Origin: Pseudovibrio sp. JCM 19062
GTDB taxonomy: Bacteria; Pseudomonadota; Alphaproteobacteria; Rhizobiales; Stappiaceae
Length of the DNA: 64,000 bases
NCBI GenBank assembly: GCA_001310715.1
Contig: BAXV01000011.1
Location: 1 to 64,000, forward strand
Reading direction: 5' to 3'
Part shown: positions 10,491 to 20,417 of the stretch, in pieces
Position numbering within the stretch: position 1 is the stretch's first letter
How the letters are laid out: the number at the start of each line of letters is the position of its first letter
Position numbers and translations under genes: made by a program
Notes under the pieces: model-generated
The model's input: the letters and a program-made list of their open reading frames with translations, nothing else
Database searches by the model: none
Told to the model about the DNA's origin: nothing

Positions 10491-12333
10491 ATGGGTCTCG
10501 GAGCAGCTCTTAATGCGGCGATGTCGGGATTGTCGCTTACGAAGGCGCAGCTTGCGGTTTCATCCAGAAACATTGCGAACGCGAATGTTGATGGATATAC
10601 GCTGAAAACGATTGTGGGTAGCGAAGTTCACAATAGTTCGACGTCTTCCTCTTCTGTGCTGACCAATCAAGTCAGGCGTCAAATTGATACCGAGCTCCAG
10701 GCTTCCTATTGGGAAAGCATGAGCGATTCTTCCTATGCCACGCAGTATAACGATTTTATCAAACGCCTGGACCAGATGTTCGGGAAGGTAGGGGATGCAA
10801 GTTCTATCCCTAGTCTGATGAATGACTTCACGAATGCCCTAACCTCGTTGGCGACTGATCCAAGCTCTCAAAGCGCGCAGAACGTTGCGGTGACCGCAGC
10901 TGAGGAGCTGGCGCGGAGTATCAATGGTACTGCGAACCAAGTGCAGGGCATGCGCCGTGATACAGACGCTGCGATTGCCGATGAAGTAACGCAGGTCAAT
11001 TCCATCCTGAAAGAGATCGAGGGGCTGGAGGCCAGCATCTTAACAGAGCGTTCTGCAGGCCGTGAAACGGCTCATTTGCAGGACCAGATGGATCGTCAGC
11101 TGGAAGCGCTGACAGAGAAGATGGATGTGGAGATCAGGCAGGATGATGAAGGAACGCTGCGGATCTCAACCAAATCCGGAGCTACGCTTTACAATCATCA
11201 GGCCTCTGAGCTGCAATTTACGCGTAGTCCTACGATTGGGTACGGCGTTGAAGGGAATCCTATAGAGGTGCGGTCTGCCTCGGGTTCTGTGATGGAGCTT
11301 ACGTCCTCTGATATGAAGAGTGGCAGTATTGGTGCTCTGATGGAGTTGCGGGACAATACGCTTCCTGAAACGCAGGCGCGGCTGGATGAGCTGGCAAGCC
11401 AGATGGCGCTCGCGCTGTCCCAACAGACATCGGAGGGCAGTGAAGCTGACAATGGCGCAAATCTACCGGCAGCAACGGGTCTAGGCGTTGATACATCAAA
11501 TTTGAATTCATCCGGCGATACGATCGAGCTTGAGTTTGACGTAAATGGTGAAAGTCGGAAGGTTACGTTTGTTGCTGTGACCGATCCGAGTCTGTTGCCG
11601 CTCTCTTCCAATGTCACCGCTGATGCGAATGACATTGTGCATGGGATTGTCATTCCAGCGGATTCGGCTTCTTTGCAGAGCCAGATTTCCAATGCTCTTG
11701 GTACCGGATTTGAGGTCTCGGTTGATGCGGCAGGTGAATTGAAGGTACTTGCGCCAACAAGCCCTGGTACGATTGAAATCACCGGGCTTACGGCAAAAAA
11801 ATACCCGCACAGTGACTGCTGCGGATGGTTCTGAAATTCCTCTTTTTGTGGATTCAAAAGACGGCGGAATTCCTTATAGTGGCGCTCTTGAAGAGGGTGG
11901 ACAGAAGACTGGATTTGCGCAGCGCATCGTCGTGAATAAGGCTGTGATTGATGATCCCAGCCTGTTGGCGGGTGAGGCGGATGCGCAGAGTTCTGAGCGG
12001 GCTAATCTACTGAAGGATCGGCTGACACAAACCGAGTTTACATTTGCGCCAAGCTCGGGGATTGGTGCGAAGAGCGCGCCTTATGTGGGGACGATCTCGG
12101 ACTTTGGTATTGAGACAATCGTCAAGCAGAGTCAGATTGCGAGCGCGGCAAACTCGGCAGAAACCAACACCGGTGCTGTTACAAGTATGGCGAAGAATGC
12201 CTATGAGAACAGCTATAAGGTTGATGTTGACGAAGAGCTTGTGAAGCTGACTGAGTTGCAGAATGCGTATGCTGCCAATGCGCGGGTGCTCTCCGTGATT
12301 GACGAGATGTACGATACGCTGTTCAGAATTTAG
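10491..12333 (+). CDS. flgK: Hook-associated protein 1 FlgK (frameshifted)
   Basis: The N-terminal region (ALNAAMSGLSLTKAQLAVSSRNIANANVDGY in two parts) and the C-terminal stretch (ELVKLTELQNAYAANARVLSVI) are typical of FlgK. About 613 residues. It caps the hook and joins it to the filament. The frame breaks at an A7 run near 11798. With six A residues the protein reads straight through, so this is an obvious homopolymer insertion. The variable region (about 11511-11790) has an IN-like module. It lies 53 bases after flgE and 28 bases before flgL. Confidence 0.93.
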
Positions 12334-12361
12334 TGTGTTGCATTAGGGGTTATTTATTCAA

Positions 12362-13905
12362 ATGACTACAATTGGTTATTCTAAATCGCATAGTTATATG
12401 CTCGATCTCCTGATGCAGCAGAAGTCGCAGTTGGAGAACAAGTCAATCCAGCTGACCTCTGGTCTGAAGTCGCAGACGTATGGGGGCATCAGCTCTGACG
12501 CACGTATGGCTTTGGAGATGCGGCGCGAGATCTCGAGTCTTGAGGTCTATAAGGATTCCAATGATATTGCGAGTATCCAGCTTGAGCTTATGGGTAAGTC
12601 CCTTGAGCATATGGAGGAGATGCGCGCCGAGAGTGTGAGCGCCATTGATGACAATAACTACACCTTGATGAGCGATGGTCAGACGACCAGTCAGCAAGCT
12701 ACCGAGATTATGCTGCATGAAACCATCTCACAGCTGAATTCCGAGGTGAATGGATACTATCTGTTTGGTGGCAAGGATGCGACCAAGCCGCCTGTAGCGT
12801 CGCTTGATACGATTATGAATGGGCAGGACGGTAAGATCGGCTTGAAAGAGCTGATGGCACGCTTTGAGAATGCGCATGTGGGAGCCACGGGAAATGGCCG
12901 GATCGACTCCGGTGTGACGAGTCCCTCCGGTGTCCCCACGCTTACTCTTCAGCAGGACAATGTGGATGGTTTCGGGTTTACGGTCAGCTCAATATCTGCC
13001 TCATCTGCTGATGTTGCGACGGCTGTTGTGGCAGAGGATCTTTCTGATCCAACCAACCACAGGGCCAGAAGGGGACATTTGCGTTCAACGATGTGCCGGA
13101 GGTTGGTGATACAATCGAGGTTGAGCTGGAGCTTCCAGATGGGAGCAAGTCTGTTGTTAAGCTCACTGCAACGGATGATCCGGAAGCAGGGGCCGGGACT
13201 TTTCTGATTGGGGCCGATGCTGAAGAAAGTGCCGAGAATGTTAAGGCTGCCTTTGATGAGGCGATTGGGGAGCTTGCCACGACTAAACTACGTATGATGC
13301 CAGATTTTGATGTTAAGCTCGGCGAGGCGTTCTTTAGTAATGATCCAGCGCTAAAGATACCACTGGACGATGGATCTGGGTACGAGACTGCCTCTGATCT
13401 ACTGGTGGACTGGTACACGGGTACCGATGACGACGACAATCCACGTGCTGACAAGAGCGTGCAGATTGATGACAATGTGCGTGTTGAATATGGCGCGCGT
13501 GCAAATGAGTCTGCTTTTGTAGATCAGTTGCGGAATCTGGCTGTTTTTGTAGCGGCGGATTTTAAGGCAGAGGATCCTGATAATGAAGCTCATGTGGCCA
13601 TCGCAAAGTCCTATTATTCCGAGCTGGCAAAGATGAGTGAGGATGCGCTTTCGTTTGCTGGGGACCGGAACTCAGGTATCCAGAGTGTCGCTGCTGAGAT
13701 GTCAGTGGTGAATACAACGGTGAAGCGTACGGTAGACCGGCAGCAGCAAGCGTCCTTGACCTATCATAACACATTGACCTCGCTTGAGAATGTTGACAAG
13801 ACCGAGGTTGGTACGGAGATTGCCGTTTTAAGGACGGATCTGGATGCATCGTTTCAGGCAACGTCTATACTACTCAATCTTAGTATTACGAATTTCCTGA
13901 GATAG
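12362..13905 (+). CDS. flgL: Hook-associated protein 3 FlgL (frameshifted)
   Basis: Flagellin-like N-terminus (LDLLMQQKSQLENKSIQLTSG) and C-terminus (LENVDKTEVGTEIAVLRTDLDASFQATSI, in parts) mark FlgL, the junction protein between FlgK and the filament. About 514 residues, longer than enterobacterial FlgL because of a central insertion (VGDTIEVELELPDGS onward) that resembles the IN-like modules in FlgE, FlgK and flagellin. A frame break lies near 13060. Last gene of the flgEKL operon, followed at once by a strong terminator. Confidence 0.92.
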
Positions 13906-13906
13906 C

Positions 13907-13935
13907 AAAAAGCCTCCTTACCGGAGGCTTTTTTT
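13907..13935. terminator. Bidirectional terminator between flgL and flaF
   Basis: Stem AGCCTCC/GGAGGCT with loop TTACC, flanked by an A run on the left and a T7 run on the right, so it can serve flgL on the plus strand and flaF on the minus strand. Confidence 0.9.
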
Positions 13936-13938
13936 ACT

Positions 13939-14325
13939 TTACGGGTTTGCTTTTTGGCCTCTTAGGCCGGCTGCAAGAGACTTGTTGATGTTGATCATTG
14001 TCTCTAGCGCCTCAGGTTCAGCGCCACCCATCATTTCCAACGTTCTGTTGAAGGTAAACAAGGCCAGATTGGCGATGTTGTTTTGCAGGTCCAGTGGCAG
14101 TTCGCTGTACTCTGCTGTGGCTTCGGTGACAAAGATTGTCCAGAGCGTGCGATTGAATATGAGGGTTTCGTTGCGTTCTTCGCGTGAAACTGTTTCCCAC
14201 TCACGTTGCAGCACAGAAAGGCGTGCTGCTGCTTTCATCAGGGCTTCAGCTTCCAGCGCCCTTGGATCCGTCGAGGCCGAGGTGTTCGCGGACTGCTGAT
14301 ACGCCTGTGTTGCTTGTTGATACAT
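13939..14325 (-). CDS. flaF: Flagellin synthesis regulator FlaF
   Basis: An intact 128-residue protein with the FlaF pattern: MYQQATQAYQQ at the start, a helix LEAEALMKAAARLSVLQ, then RNETLIFNRTLWTIF and LPLDLQNNIANLALF. FlaF promotes flagellin secretion or translation in alphaproteobacteria, acting opposite to FlbT. It is encoded downstream of flbT with a 23-base gap, next to the flagellin gene it would control. Confidence 0.93.
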   Translation of the reverse strand: MYQQATQAYQQSANTSASTDPRALEAEALMKAAARLSVLQREWETVSREERNETLIFNRTLWTIFVTEATAEYSELPLDLQNNIANLALFTFNRTLEMMGGAEPEALETMININKSLAAGLRGQKANP

Positions 14326-14348
14326 GACTTATCAAAGTCCTTTCATAT

Positions 14349-14702
14349 TCAATCAGTTTTTTTGGCGAGCTTCAGGGCACGATAGAGCTCTTCTCGCAGT
14401 ATTGCTGAGCTAATTTCGCTGATAAGGTCGCGCGTGCTGGGCGCGGCCTGCAGGATTTTGCCGATCACGTCGAAATATTCTTTTTGAGTGACCGTTATGT
14501 CCTGTTTCAAATACATAACTTGCACCGCAAGGTAGACTTGCTGTGCCATGGTGCTGGCGTCTTCCGGGAGGAGGATATCCTTTTCCCGCAGGATAGGAGC
14601 ATCCCCTTGAATGAAGAAACGTGCACGCTGCTTATCGTTGGTGATAAGCGTTTCACCGACAATCAGTTTTTCACCGGGTTTTAGTTCGACCTTTAGCGCC
14701 AT
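14349..14702 (-). CDS. flbT: Flagellin mRNA regulator FlbT
   Basis: An intact 117-residue protein starting MALKVELKPGEKLIVG with the FlbT core (NDKQRARFFIQGDAPILREKDI in two parts, and YLAVQVMYL). In Caulobacter, FlbT binds the 5' leader of flagellin mRNA and destabilises it until the hook is complete. The flagellin gene here is divergent, 424 bases away, and its leader contains a small hairpin that could be the target. Confidence 0.93.
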   Translation of the reverse strand: MALKVELKPGEKLIVGETLITNDKQRARFFIQGDAPILREKDILLPEDASTMAQQVYLAVQVMYLKQDITVTQKEYFDVIGKILQAAPSTRDLISEISSAILREELYRALKLAKKTD

Positions 14703-15125
14703 GCAGCCTCCTTCAAAGCAGTGTTAACTATGAGGGCAACCAAAAGGTTAATCTAGTTATTTTTGACGAGTTATGCAGCGAATTATTTAAAATTCCTTGC
14801 AAGTTTAGAGCGCCTCTAAAGTGCGTTGTGAGTCGGGTTGTTGAGCGATCTGAAAGGTAAACTGCGAGTGGAAATATGCACAGACAAAATTTATGTGATG
14901 CTTTGCCGTCTCAGTTTCATAGTGCGTTGATTTCATTGTTGTAAATATCTCTTTGGGTTGCTCAAAAGTGTCAAAAAGCCACAATCCCTGATTTATTAAG
15001 CCACTGTTAACACGTTCCCTCTTTACTCGCAGTGCGGGTAATTGTACCCAATTAAAACTCAGTAATTTTTTTGCTGCGTTGTGACCCAGAACGGGTCATT
15101 TATTATCCTAGAAGGGACCTATAAA
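14703..15125. other. flbT-flagellin intergenic region
   Basis: AT-rich divergent control region of 423 bases. It holds the promoters of flbT and flagellin, but I could not identify a confident sigma-54 or sigma-28 promoter. It contains the inverted repeat GGGTAATTGTACCC (about 15036-15049) and the leader hairpin listed separately. Confidence 0.6.
15082..15098 (+). promoter_or_regulatory. Hairpin in the flagellin mRNA leader
   Basis: TGACCC-AGAAC-GGGTCA is a perfect 6-bp stem with a 5-base loop, 27 bases before the flagellin ATG. Its place in the leader fits a target for FlbT-type post-transcriptional control. The link to FlbT is inference. Confidence 0.5.
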
Positions 15126-16724
15126 ATGGCTGATATTACACTTACCGCTTCGGTACGTTCCAACCTGAGCACCTTGCAGAGCACAGCGAGCCTGATCGGG
15201 CAAACGCAAGAGCGTCTTGCTACTGGCAACAAAGTAAACTCTGCGCTTGATAATCCAAACTCATTCTTCACGGCATCTTCTTTGAATGCACGTGCGTCTG
15301 ACCTGAGCAATCTGCAGGATGACATTGGTCAGTCTGTTTCTACGCTAGGAGCTGCTGATAAAGGTATTCAAGGGATTAACAAGCTCCTTGATGCGGCAAA
15401 AGCTAAAGCGAACCAGGCTCTTCAGTCAGAAGATGCTGATACGCGTGCAAAATACGCTGAAGAATTCAATGAGTTGCGCACGCAAATCGAAGATATTGCT
15501 AAGGATTCCGGCTACAAGGGTAAAAACCTGCTTGGTGGTGATGGTAACGATCTGCTTGTTAAGTTTAACGAAGATGGTTCTTCCAAGCTAAACATTGGCG
15601 CGGTTGATTACACTGATCTTGATTCTTCGAATTCTAGCATCAAGCTTGACCGCATTGGCGATACGGTTGGTGAAATTGACGAAGAAGACGGCAAAGGTGC
15701 GTTTAAGCTAGGCATTTCTGCTGACGATATTCTCAGTGCAGCAGCGGGAACAGGGACAAATAAAACGACTGATGTGTTTCTGGACGGTACCGGTGCTGAC
15801 TTAGGTATTGGTGCGGCGATTTCCGATGGCGCTAATTTTGCCGTAGGTGATGCCATTACAGTTGATGGTAGCGAGTTGCTTACTATTGGCGAAGGAACCA
15901 CTCTGGGAGATGTCCAAGAAGCTTTGCAGAATAAAATTCGCGAAACTGCTGGTAACCAAGATGCAACTGTAACCGTAACTGGTGGCGATCTCGAAATTGC
16001 TGGTGCTGCTGTTAACGTTGATGTTGGATATTCCGATAACACCTCTAGTGGTGTGAGTGGTGCAAGTGTTTCTGTTATTGGTGATGGTGGTAACACCGAC
16101 ATTACAGCGACAAAACTCAAAGATATTACCGGCTTTGGTGTAGGCGATACGATCACCATCACCGAAGAAGCTGGGAAGACGCATGAGTTCACAATTGGTG
16201 CGGACTCAACTGTTGCGAATCTTGTGAATGATCTTAATGCTGCTGGCTTCACTGATCTGGAGGCTGCCTTTGATAACACTACCCAAGAGTTGACCTTGGA
16301 TAATAAATCCAAGGGAGATAACGCTAAAGAATATAGTGTTGCATATACCGGTAGTGAGACTGGTGGTGATTTTGGGGATACTTCAAAGCAGAAGATTACT
16401 GCTGATGTAGACGCAATTGCTGGTCGCGGTTGGGGCTCAGACGAGTTGATCGAAGCTTCTCTTGATCAGGTTCGTGCAGCTCAGGAAGATCTGCGTGCAC
16501 AGGCTTCTACCTTCGGTACAAACCTGTCTATCGTGACCAACCGTCAGGACTTCACGGCTGATCTGATCAATACTTTGCAGGAAGGTGCTGGTAAACTGAC
16601 GCTGGCTGATACCAACCTTGAAGGTGCTAATCTGGCGGCTCTGAACACTCAGAACCAGATTGCAACTTCCACACTTGGTTTGGCTACTCAGGCTAACGCG
16701 TCTGTTCTGCAGCTTATCCGATAA
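15126..16724 (+). CDS. Flagellin
   Basis: An intact 533-residue flagellin. Conserved D0/D1 ends are present (MADITLTASVRSNLSTLQ, QTQERLATGNKVNSALDNP; C-terminal LTLADTNLEGANLAALNTQ, ending SVLQLIR). Between them is a long variable part with two related modules (GDAITVDGSELLTIGEGTT and GDTITITEEAGKTHEFTIG), so a domain seems duplicated. The ATG at 15126 follows GAAGGGACC and matches the family start. The filament subunit is exported through the flagellar type III apparatus. Neighbouring flaF and flbT are its likely post-transcriptional regulators. Confidence 0.96.
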   Translation: MADITLTASVRSNLSTLQSTASLIGQTQERLATGNKVNSALDNPNSFFTASSLNARASDLSNLQDDIGQSVSTLGAADKGIQGINKLLDAAKAKANQALQSEDADTRAKYAEEFNELRTQIEDIAKDSGYKGKNLLGGDGNDLLVKFNEDGSSKLNIGAVDYTDLDSSNSSIKLDRIGDTVGEIDEEDGKGAFKLGISADDILSAAAGTGTNKTTDVFLDGTGADLGIGAAISDGANFAVGDAITVDGSELLTIGEGTTLGDVQEALQNKIRETAGNQDATVTVTGGDLEIAGAAVNVDVGYSDNTSSGVSGASVSVIGDGGNTDITATKLKDITGFGVGDTITITEEAGKTHEFTIGADSTVANLVNDLNAAGFTDLEAAFDNTTQELTLDNKSKGDNAKEYSVAYTGSETGGDFGDTSKQKITADVDAIAGRGWGSDELIEASLDQVRAAQEDLRAQASTFGTNLSIVTNRQDFTADLINTLQEGAGKLTLADTNLEGANLAALNTQNQIATSTLGLATQANASVLQLIR

Positions 16725-16751
16725 GCTTAAGTTCAGATTTGAGATTTGGGG

Positions 16752-16778
16752 AACGCGCTCTTTTAGGGCGCGTTTTTC
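16752..16778 (+). terminator. Terminator of the flagellin gene
   Basis: Stem AACGCGC/GCGCGTT with a 9-base loop, followed by a T run, 28 bases after the flagellin stop. Confidence 0.85.
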
Positions 16779-16876
16779 TTTTGTGTGGTGCTTTGCGACC
16801 GTTTGCGTTGGTTTGTGCGTTGCTTTGCGTTTTTATGGTGGTATGGGCGTTGTTATGTGGTTGTCGTTGTGCGGGC

Positions 16877-16912
16877 AAAAAAAAGAGCCGTGCTGCGGGG
16901 GCGGCATGGCTC
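16877..16912 (-). terminator. Terminator of the FlaG-like gene
   Basis: On the minus strand GAGCCATGC pairs with GCACGGCTC (one G-T wobble) and is followed by T8. It lies downstream of the FlaG-like gene and faces the flagellin terminator. Confidence 0.8.
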
Positions 16913-16987
16913 AAGGGGGATAACTCTGATTGGCTGGGAGGATAAAGCCTAAGTGGCGCTCTCCTGCTTTGCTTGTGCTGGCTCGGC

Positions 16988-17421
16988 CTACTTCGCCTCA
17001 TAGATAGCTGGCTCTATATCCTTTGCCTCTCCACCAAGACTGCGTTTTTCCTGCATCTGGAGCACTTCATCGACAAAGGCACGGATGCGGCGGGCTGTCT
17101 TGGACGGCAGCTCGTAAATGACATCGCCTTCCGGCTGTTGTGTCATTGAGTAGACGAGCTCTTCGGATTCCTCGTCGTAATTGTAACCGCGCTCAACACG
17201 GCTTTCCTCTTCCTTCGGCTTGCCCGGAATAAGGCCTAGTCTTGAATCGGAGACATAGGACTTTTCAGAGGCAGTCGGGTTGCCCGAAGACTCGGAGGAG
17301 GCGGTGACGGCCTGTGTCCGGAGAGCTCGGTTTTGACCTGTGCGCTCTCTGATTTTACCGGTGCCGCTTGCGTCATTAATGACTGGTGCAAGAGGGTCGG
17401 TCTTTGTGCGACTATTTCCAT
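16988..17421 (-). CDS. FlaG-like small flagellar protein (frameshifted)
   Basis: The N-terminal frame (MEIVAQRPTLLHQSLM) and the C-terminal frame are joined by a shift between 17260 and 17330. The C-terminal part reads GYNYDEESEELVYSM, then GDVIYELPSKTARRIRAFVDEV and a charged tail. The pattern of a residue-conserving strand followed by P-S/T-K and an amphipathic helix recalls FlaG family proteins, encoded beside flagellin in many bacteria. About 144 residues. An alternative start is at 17451. The assignment is by eye. A clear terminator follows. Confidence 0.5.
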
Positions 17422-17585
17422 CGTGTCCCCCACGTTTTCAATTGTGAACAACTTAAAAGGGAATCTTCTTAAATAAAATTAATATTAATGCTCGATATTT
17501 ACTAAATATTTATAGAAATGCGACTGAAAACCGCCAAAAACCCCCTATATTTGAGGGGCGACTTGATGCGTTTCAGCGTATTTCG

Positions 17586-18113
17586 TTAATATGCACGGGT
17601 AAATGGGTGCAGATTATAGGGTTTGGTTAACGGCAATGCCTGGGCTGATCTTTGAGGGGAGCTCATCAGGCCGTTTGCGCCATAACCTTTTGTTTTTACC
17701 TGAGAACCAACAGCTTTGGCGACAGTTTCGATAATGTTATCTGTGACTGTTCGGGCGGTTGAGACCACTTGCAGGTTGGTTTGCAGGATTGGCCGCAGGC
17801 TGTCGTGCCGCTCGCGCATACGTTGAATGGCTTGTGGCACCAGATTGCCAAGTGCGATCGTGTTTGCACTGGCAACGCGAATGCCGGAGAGGTACGTTTC
17901 AATCGCCGCATGTTTTTGTGGGGCGACGGTTGGCAGCTCTGAGATTTGCCCGTCGCGCAGGAGCGCAGTTTCCGCCTCAATTGCGCTGAGGAGATTGTCC
18001 ATAGCCACTTCAAAATTCTCGCAGAAGACTTCGGCCTGTAGCCGTGTCTGAATTGGTTCTTCCTCAAACGATACGGTCGCTTGATCAGTTTCAGCGTCGT
18101 GCTGGTTGGTCAT
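17586..18113 (-). CDS. flgN: FlgN-like flagellar chaperone
   Basis: About 175 residues, largely helical (AEVFCENFEVAMDNLLSAIEAET, in parts), with a C-terminal segment rich in small and polar residues. Size, helical character and position directly after the rod-binding gene match the FlgN-type chaperones of Rhizobiales, which escort FlgK and FlgL. The ATG overlaps the flgJ stop (GTATGA), so it is translationally coupled. An upstream in-frame extension exists but lies within flgJ and is unlikely to be used. Confidence 0.7.
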   Translation of the reverse strand: MTNQHDAETDQATVSFEEEPIQTRLQAEVFCENFEVAMDNLLSAIEAETALLRDGQISELPTVAPQKHAAIETYLSGIRVASANTIALGNLVPQAIQRMRERHDSLRPILQTNLQVVSTARTVTDNIIETVAKAVGSQVKTKGYGANGLMSSPQRSAQALPLTKPYNLHPFTRAY

Positions 18114-18438
18114 ACTGCGTTCTCTTGAAGTTGGAGGAGTTGCGAGTGGACTGAAGATGCAATACCAATGCCGCCGGACTGAGACAGTGTGTTGGCGTAC
18201 TCGTTGACCAGCATGGAGCGCCAGGCGTCGGAGCCTCGCTGTTTCCGTAGGTTCCGCCTTCATCCAAGCCGGTGAACATGTTTTGCAACATCTCGTTCAG
18301 GAAGACGGCTTCAAATTCCTTTGCCTTCTCCATCAGCGGATCTTTGGCGGCTGCTGGATTGTTTGCCTGTGCTGCGCTTGAGACAAGGTCTGCGGAGCTT
18401 TGCAGGGCTGGCGACGGCAGTTGTGCTTGCTGGAGCAT
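18110..18438 (-). CDS. flgJ: Rod-binding protein FlgJ, single-domain type (frameshifted)
   Basis: About 110 residues corresponding only to the N-terminal rod-capping half of enterobacterial FlgJ (KAKEFEAVFLNEMLQNMF, then DAWRSMLVNEYANTLSQSGG). The muramidase domain is absent, which is normal in alphaproteobacteria. A frame break near 18235 is repaired by restoring GGG in the GAGGGCTCC context. It starts at the last base of the flgI stop (TAATG) and ends overlapping flgN. Confidence 0.88.
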
Positions 18439-19551
18439 TAGAGGACCTCGATTTCTGCCTGAAGGGCGCCAGCGGCTTTGATGGCCTGTAGAATGGAGAT
18501 CAGATCTCTTGGCCCAATGCCAAGTGCGTTCAATCCATCCACGAGCTGCTGAAGCGTGATTGTTTCGTTGACCAGCGCCAGTTGCCGGTTGTCCTCTGTG
18601 ACTTGCACATTGGAGCGGGGCACAGTTGCTGTCTCGCCTTGTGTGAATGGCAGCGGCTGAACCACTTCTGGTGACTCTGAGATAGTCACTGTGAGATTGC
18701 CTTGTGCGACTGCGACGGTGGAGACCTTCACCTGCTGCCCCATAACGATGATGCCGGAGCTTTCGTCGATGACAATTTTTGCGGGCAGGTCCGGTTCGAC
18801 GATCAGCTGCTCGATGTCGGTGATGAGATCAACGATGTTGCCGTCAAACTGCTTTGGAAGTGTGAGGCGACGGTGGCCGGATCGAGCGGCTCTGCAGTTG
18901 GCAGTCCGATCAGCTCGTTGACCGCGATTGCGATGCGGCGAGAGGTGGTCAGGTCCGGGTTGCGCAGGGCGATGCGAATGGTGCTGAGGGATGAGAGCTT
19001 GAACTCTACCTCGCGCTCCACCAAGCCTCCGTTTGGAATGCGGCCTGCTGTGGGTACGCCGCGTACAACAGAGGCTGCGTCTCCTTGTGCTGCAAAGCCA
19101 GCGATTGCCACAGGGCCTTGAGCGATGGCGTAGGCTTCTCCGTCTGCACCATGAGGGGTGTCACAAGCAAAGTGCCGCCTTGCAGGTTCTTGGCATCACC
19201 CAATGCGCTGACGGTGACGTCGATGCGGGTTCTGCGTGGAGAAAGCTGGCAGGTTGGCTGTTACCATCACAGCGGCGGTGTTCTTTGTGTTCAGCTCGGC
19301 TTCGTTGGTGTTGACGCCGAGGCGCTCCAGCATTGCCTGCAAAGATTGCCGGGTGAATGGTGAGGCGTTGAGGGAGTCGCCTGTGCCTGAAGTCCGACGA
19401 CAAGGCCGTAACCGATGAGCTGGTTGTCTCGGATGCCTTCAAAATCAGCGATATCCTTGATCCGTGAGGCTGCATTTCCCTGAAGGGTTGCGCCCAAAAG
19501 AACAATCAATGCCGCTGCGGCGATTCTGGTCAAGCTTGCGAGAGAGCGCAT
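18438..19551 (-). CDS. flgI: Flagellar P-ring protein FlgI (four frameshifts)
   Basis: A signal peptide ([20 protein letters not shown]) precedes [21 protein letters not shown], the FlgI hallmark. Later conserved stretches ([47 protein letters not shown]) are in other frames. Breaks lie near 19388, 19230, 19152 and 18868. Three are G3/C3 runs shortened by one and one is an extra C, so I regard the gene as intact in the organism. The P ring anchors the rod in the peptidoglycan layer. First gene of flgI-flgJ-flgN. Confidence 0.9.
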
Positions 19552-19802
19552 TGGTACCCGGTTCTACAATTCACACTTACATTAGTTATGCGATTTTTGT
19601 GCCAGTTGCGGTGTTGGGCCTGTCATTTTTTTAACCGTATGAATTTACTTGATATTTTCAGTAGGGGGTGGATAAAGGTTAAAGCACTGCAAATTTTAAT
19701 GCGGCAATTGTTGCCTGCTTGGTAAAGTTTGGTGTTATCAGCTCGGCAAATGCGTTCGGGTTTCTCCTTTTTGTCCAATTACACAGCTCTGAGGGTCAGG
19801 TT

Positions 19803-20239
19803 TTGCTTGTACGCACCACTCCGGTTTCTGGTTTGAACTCCACGGGTAAAGTGGAAAAGAAGCGCCGCAAAGGTTCTGAAGGTGAGCAGGCAGGTGCATT
19901 TGCTGTCGAGGAAGAAACCGGCAGCGTTGCCCAGTCGCAAACGAGTGTCCCGGCACCTGCGCTGCAAGGTGTGGATTCGTTGCTGGCCCTTCAGCAAATG
20001 GACGTTCAGGTCGATGACAGACGGCGCGCCGTGCAGCATGGAAATAAACTTCTGGACCAGCTGGATGCGCTGCGGATGGACCTGTTGCAGGGAAGGTGCA
20101 ACAGGAGCGTTTGGAGCGGTTGGTGGGTAACCTGTCCATGAGGGTGAAAAGCGGTAATCCCGGCCTCGACAAGGTGGTCGAAGATATTGAATTACGTGCC
20201 AGAATCGAGCTCGCGAAGTTGGGTCATTACGTAGAATAA
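19803..20239 (+). CDS. fliX: Flagellar assembly regulator FliX (frameshifted)
   Basis: Matches FliX: LQGVDSLLALQQMDVQVDDRRRAVQHGN (in parts), then after a shift near 20093 the conserved C-terminus VVEDIELRARIELAKLG. The break is repaired by restoring GGGG in the CAGGGGAAGG context. The probable start is TTG at 19803 (product beginning MLVRTTPVSGLNS) after GAGGG. A longer reading from 19719 is open. FliX couples hook-basal-body assembly to FlbD, the sigma-54 activator of late flagellar genes in Caulobacter. It is divergent from flgI and upstream of dksA. Confidence 0.85.
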
Positions 20240-20417
20240 CGTATCGCTATGGAAAAATGCCTGTAAAACTAGGGTGGTTGTGGACGTTTCCAACCGCTTA
20301 AATGACTGAATATTATGCAAATTTGCATTCTTAGACAATTTCATCTTTTTAGTAGATTGTTGTTTCAGGATCCTCTCGCTATATTCCAGCCGCCCTTATA
20401 ATTAGGCGGAGTTTCAG

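Noticed and set aside
19689..19716. GGCAA-TTG-TTGCC inverted repeat between flgI and fliX as a promoter
   Set aside because: The GG-GC spacing is 10, too short for sigma-54, and it is not matched to another flagellar upstream region.
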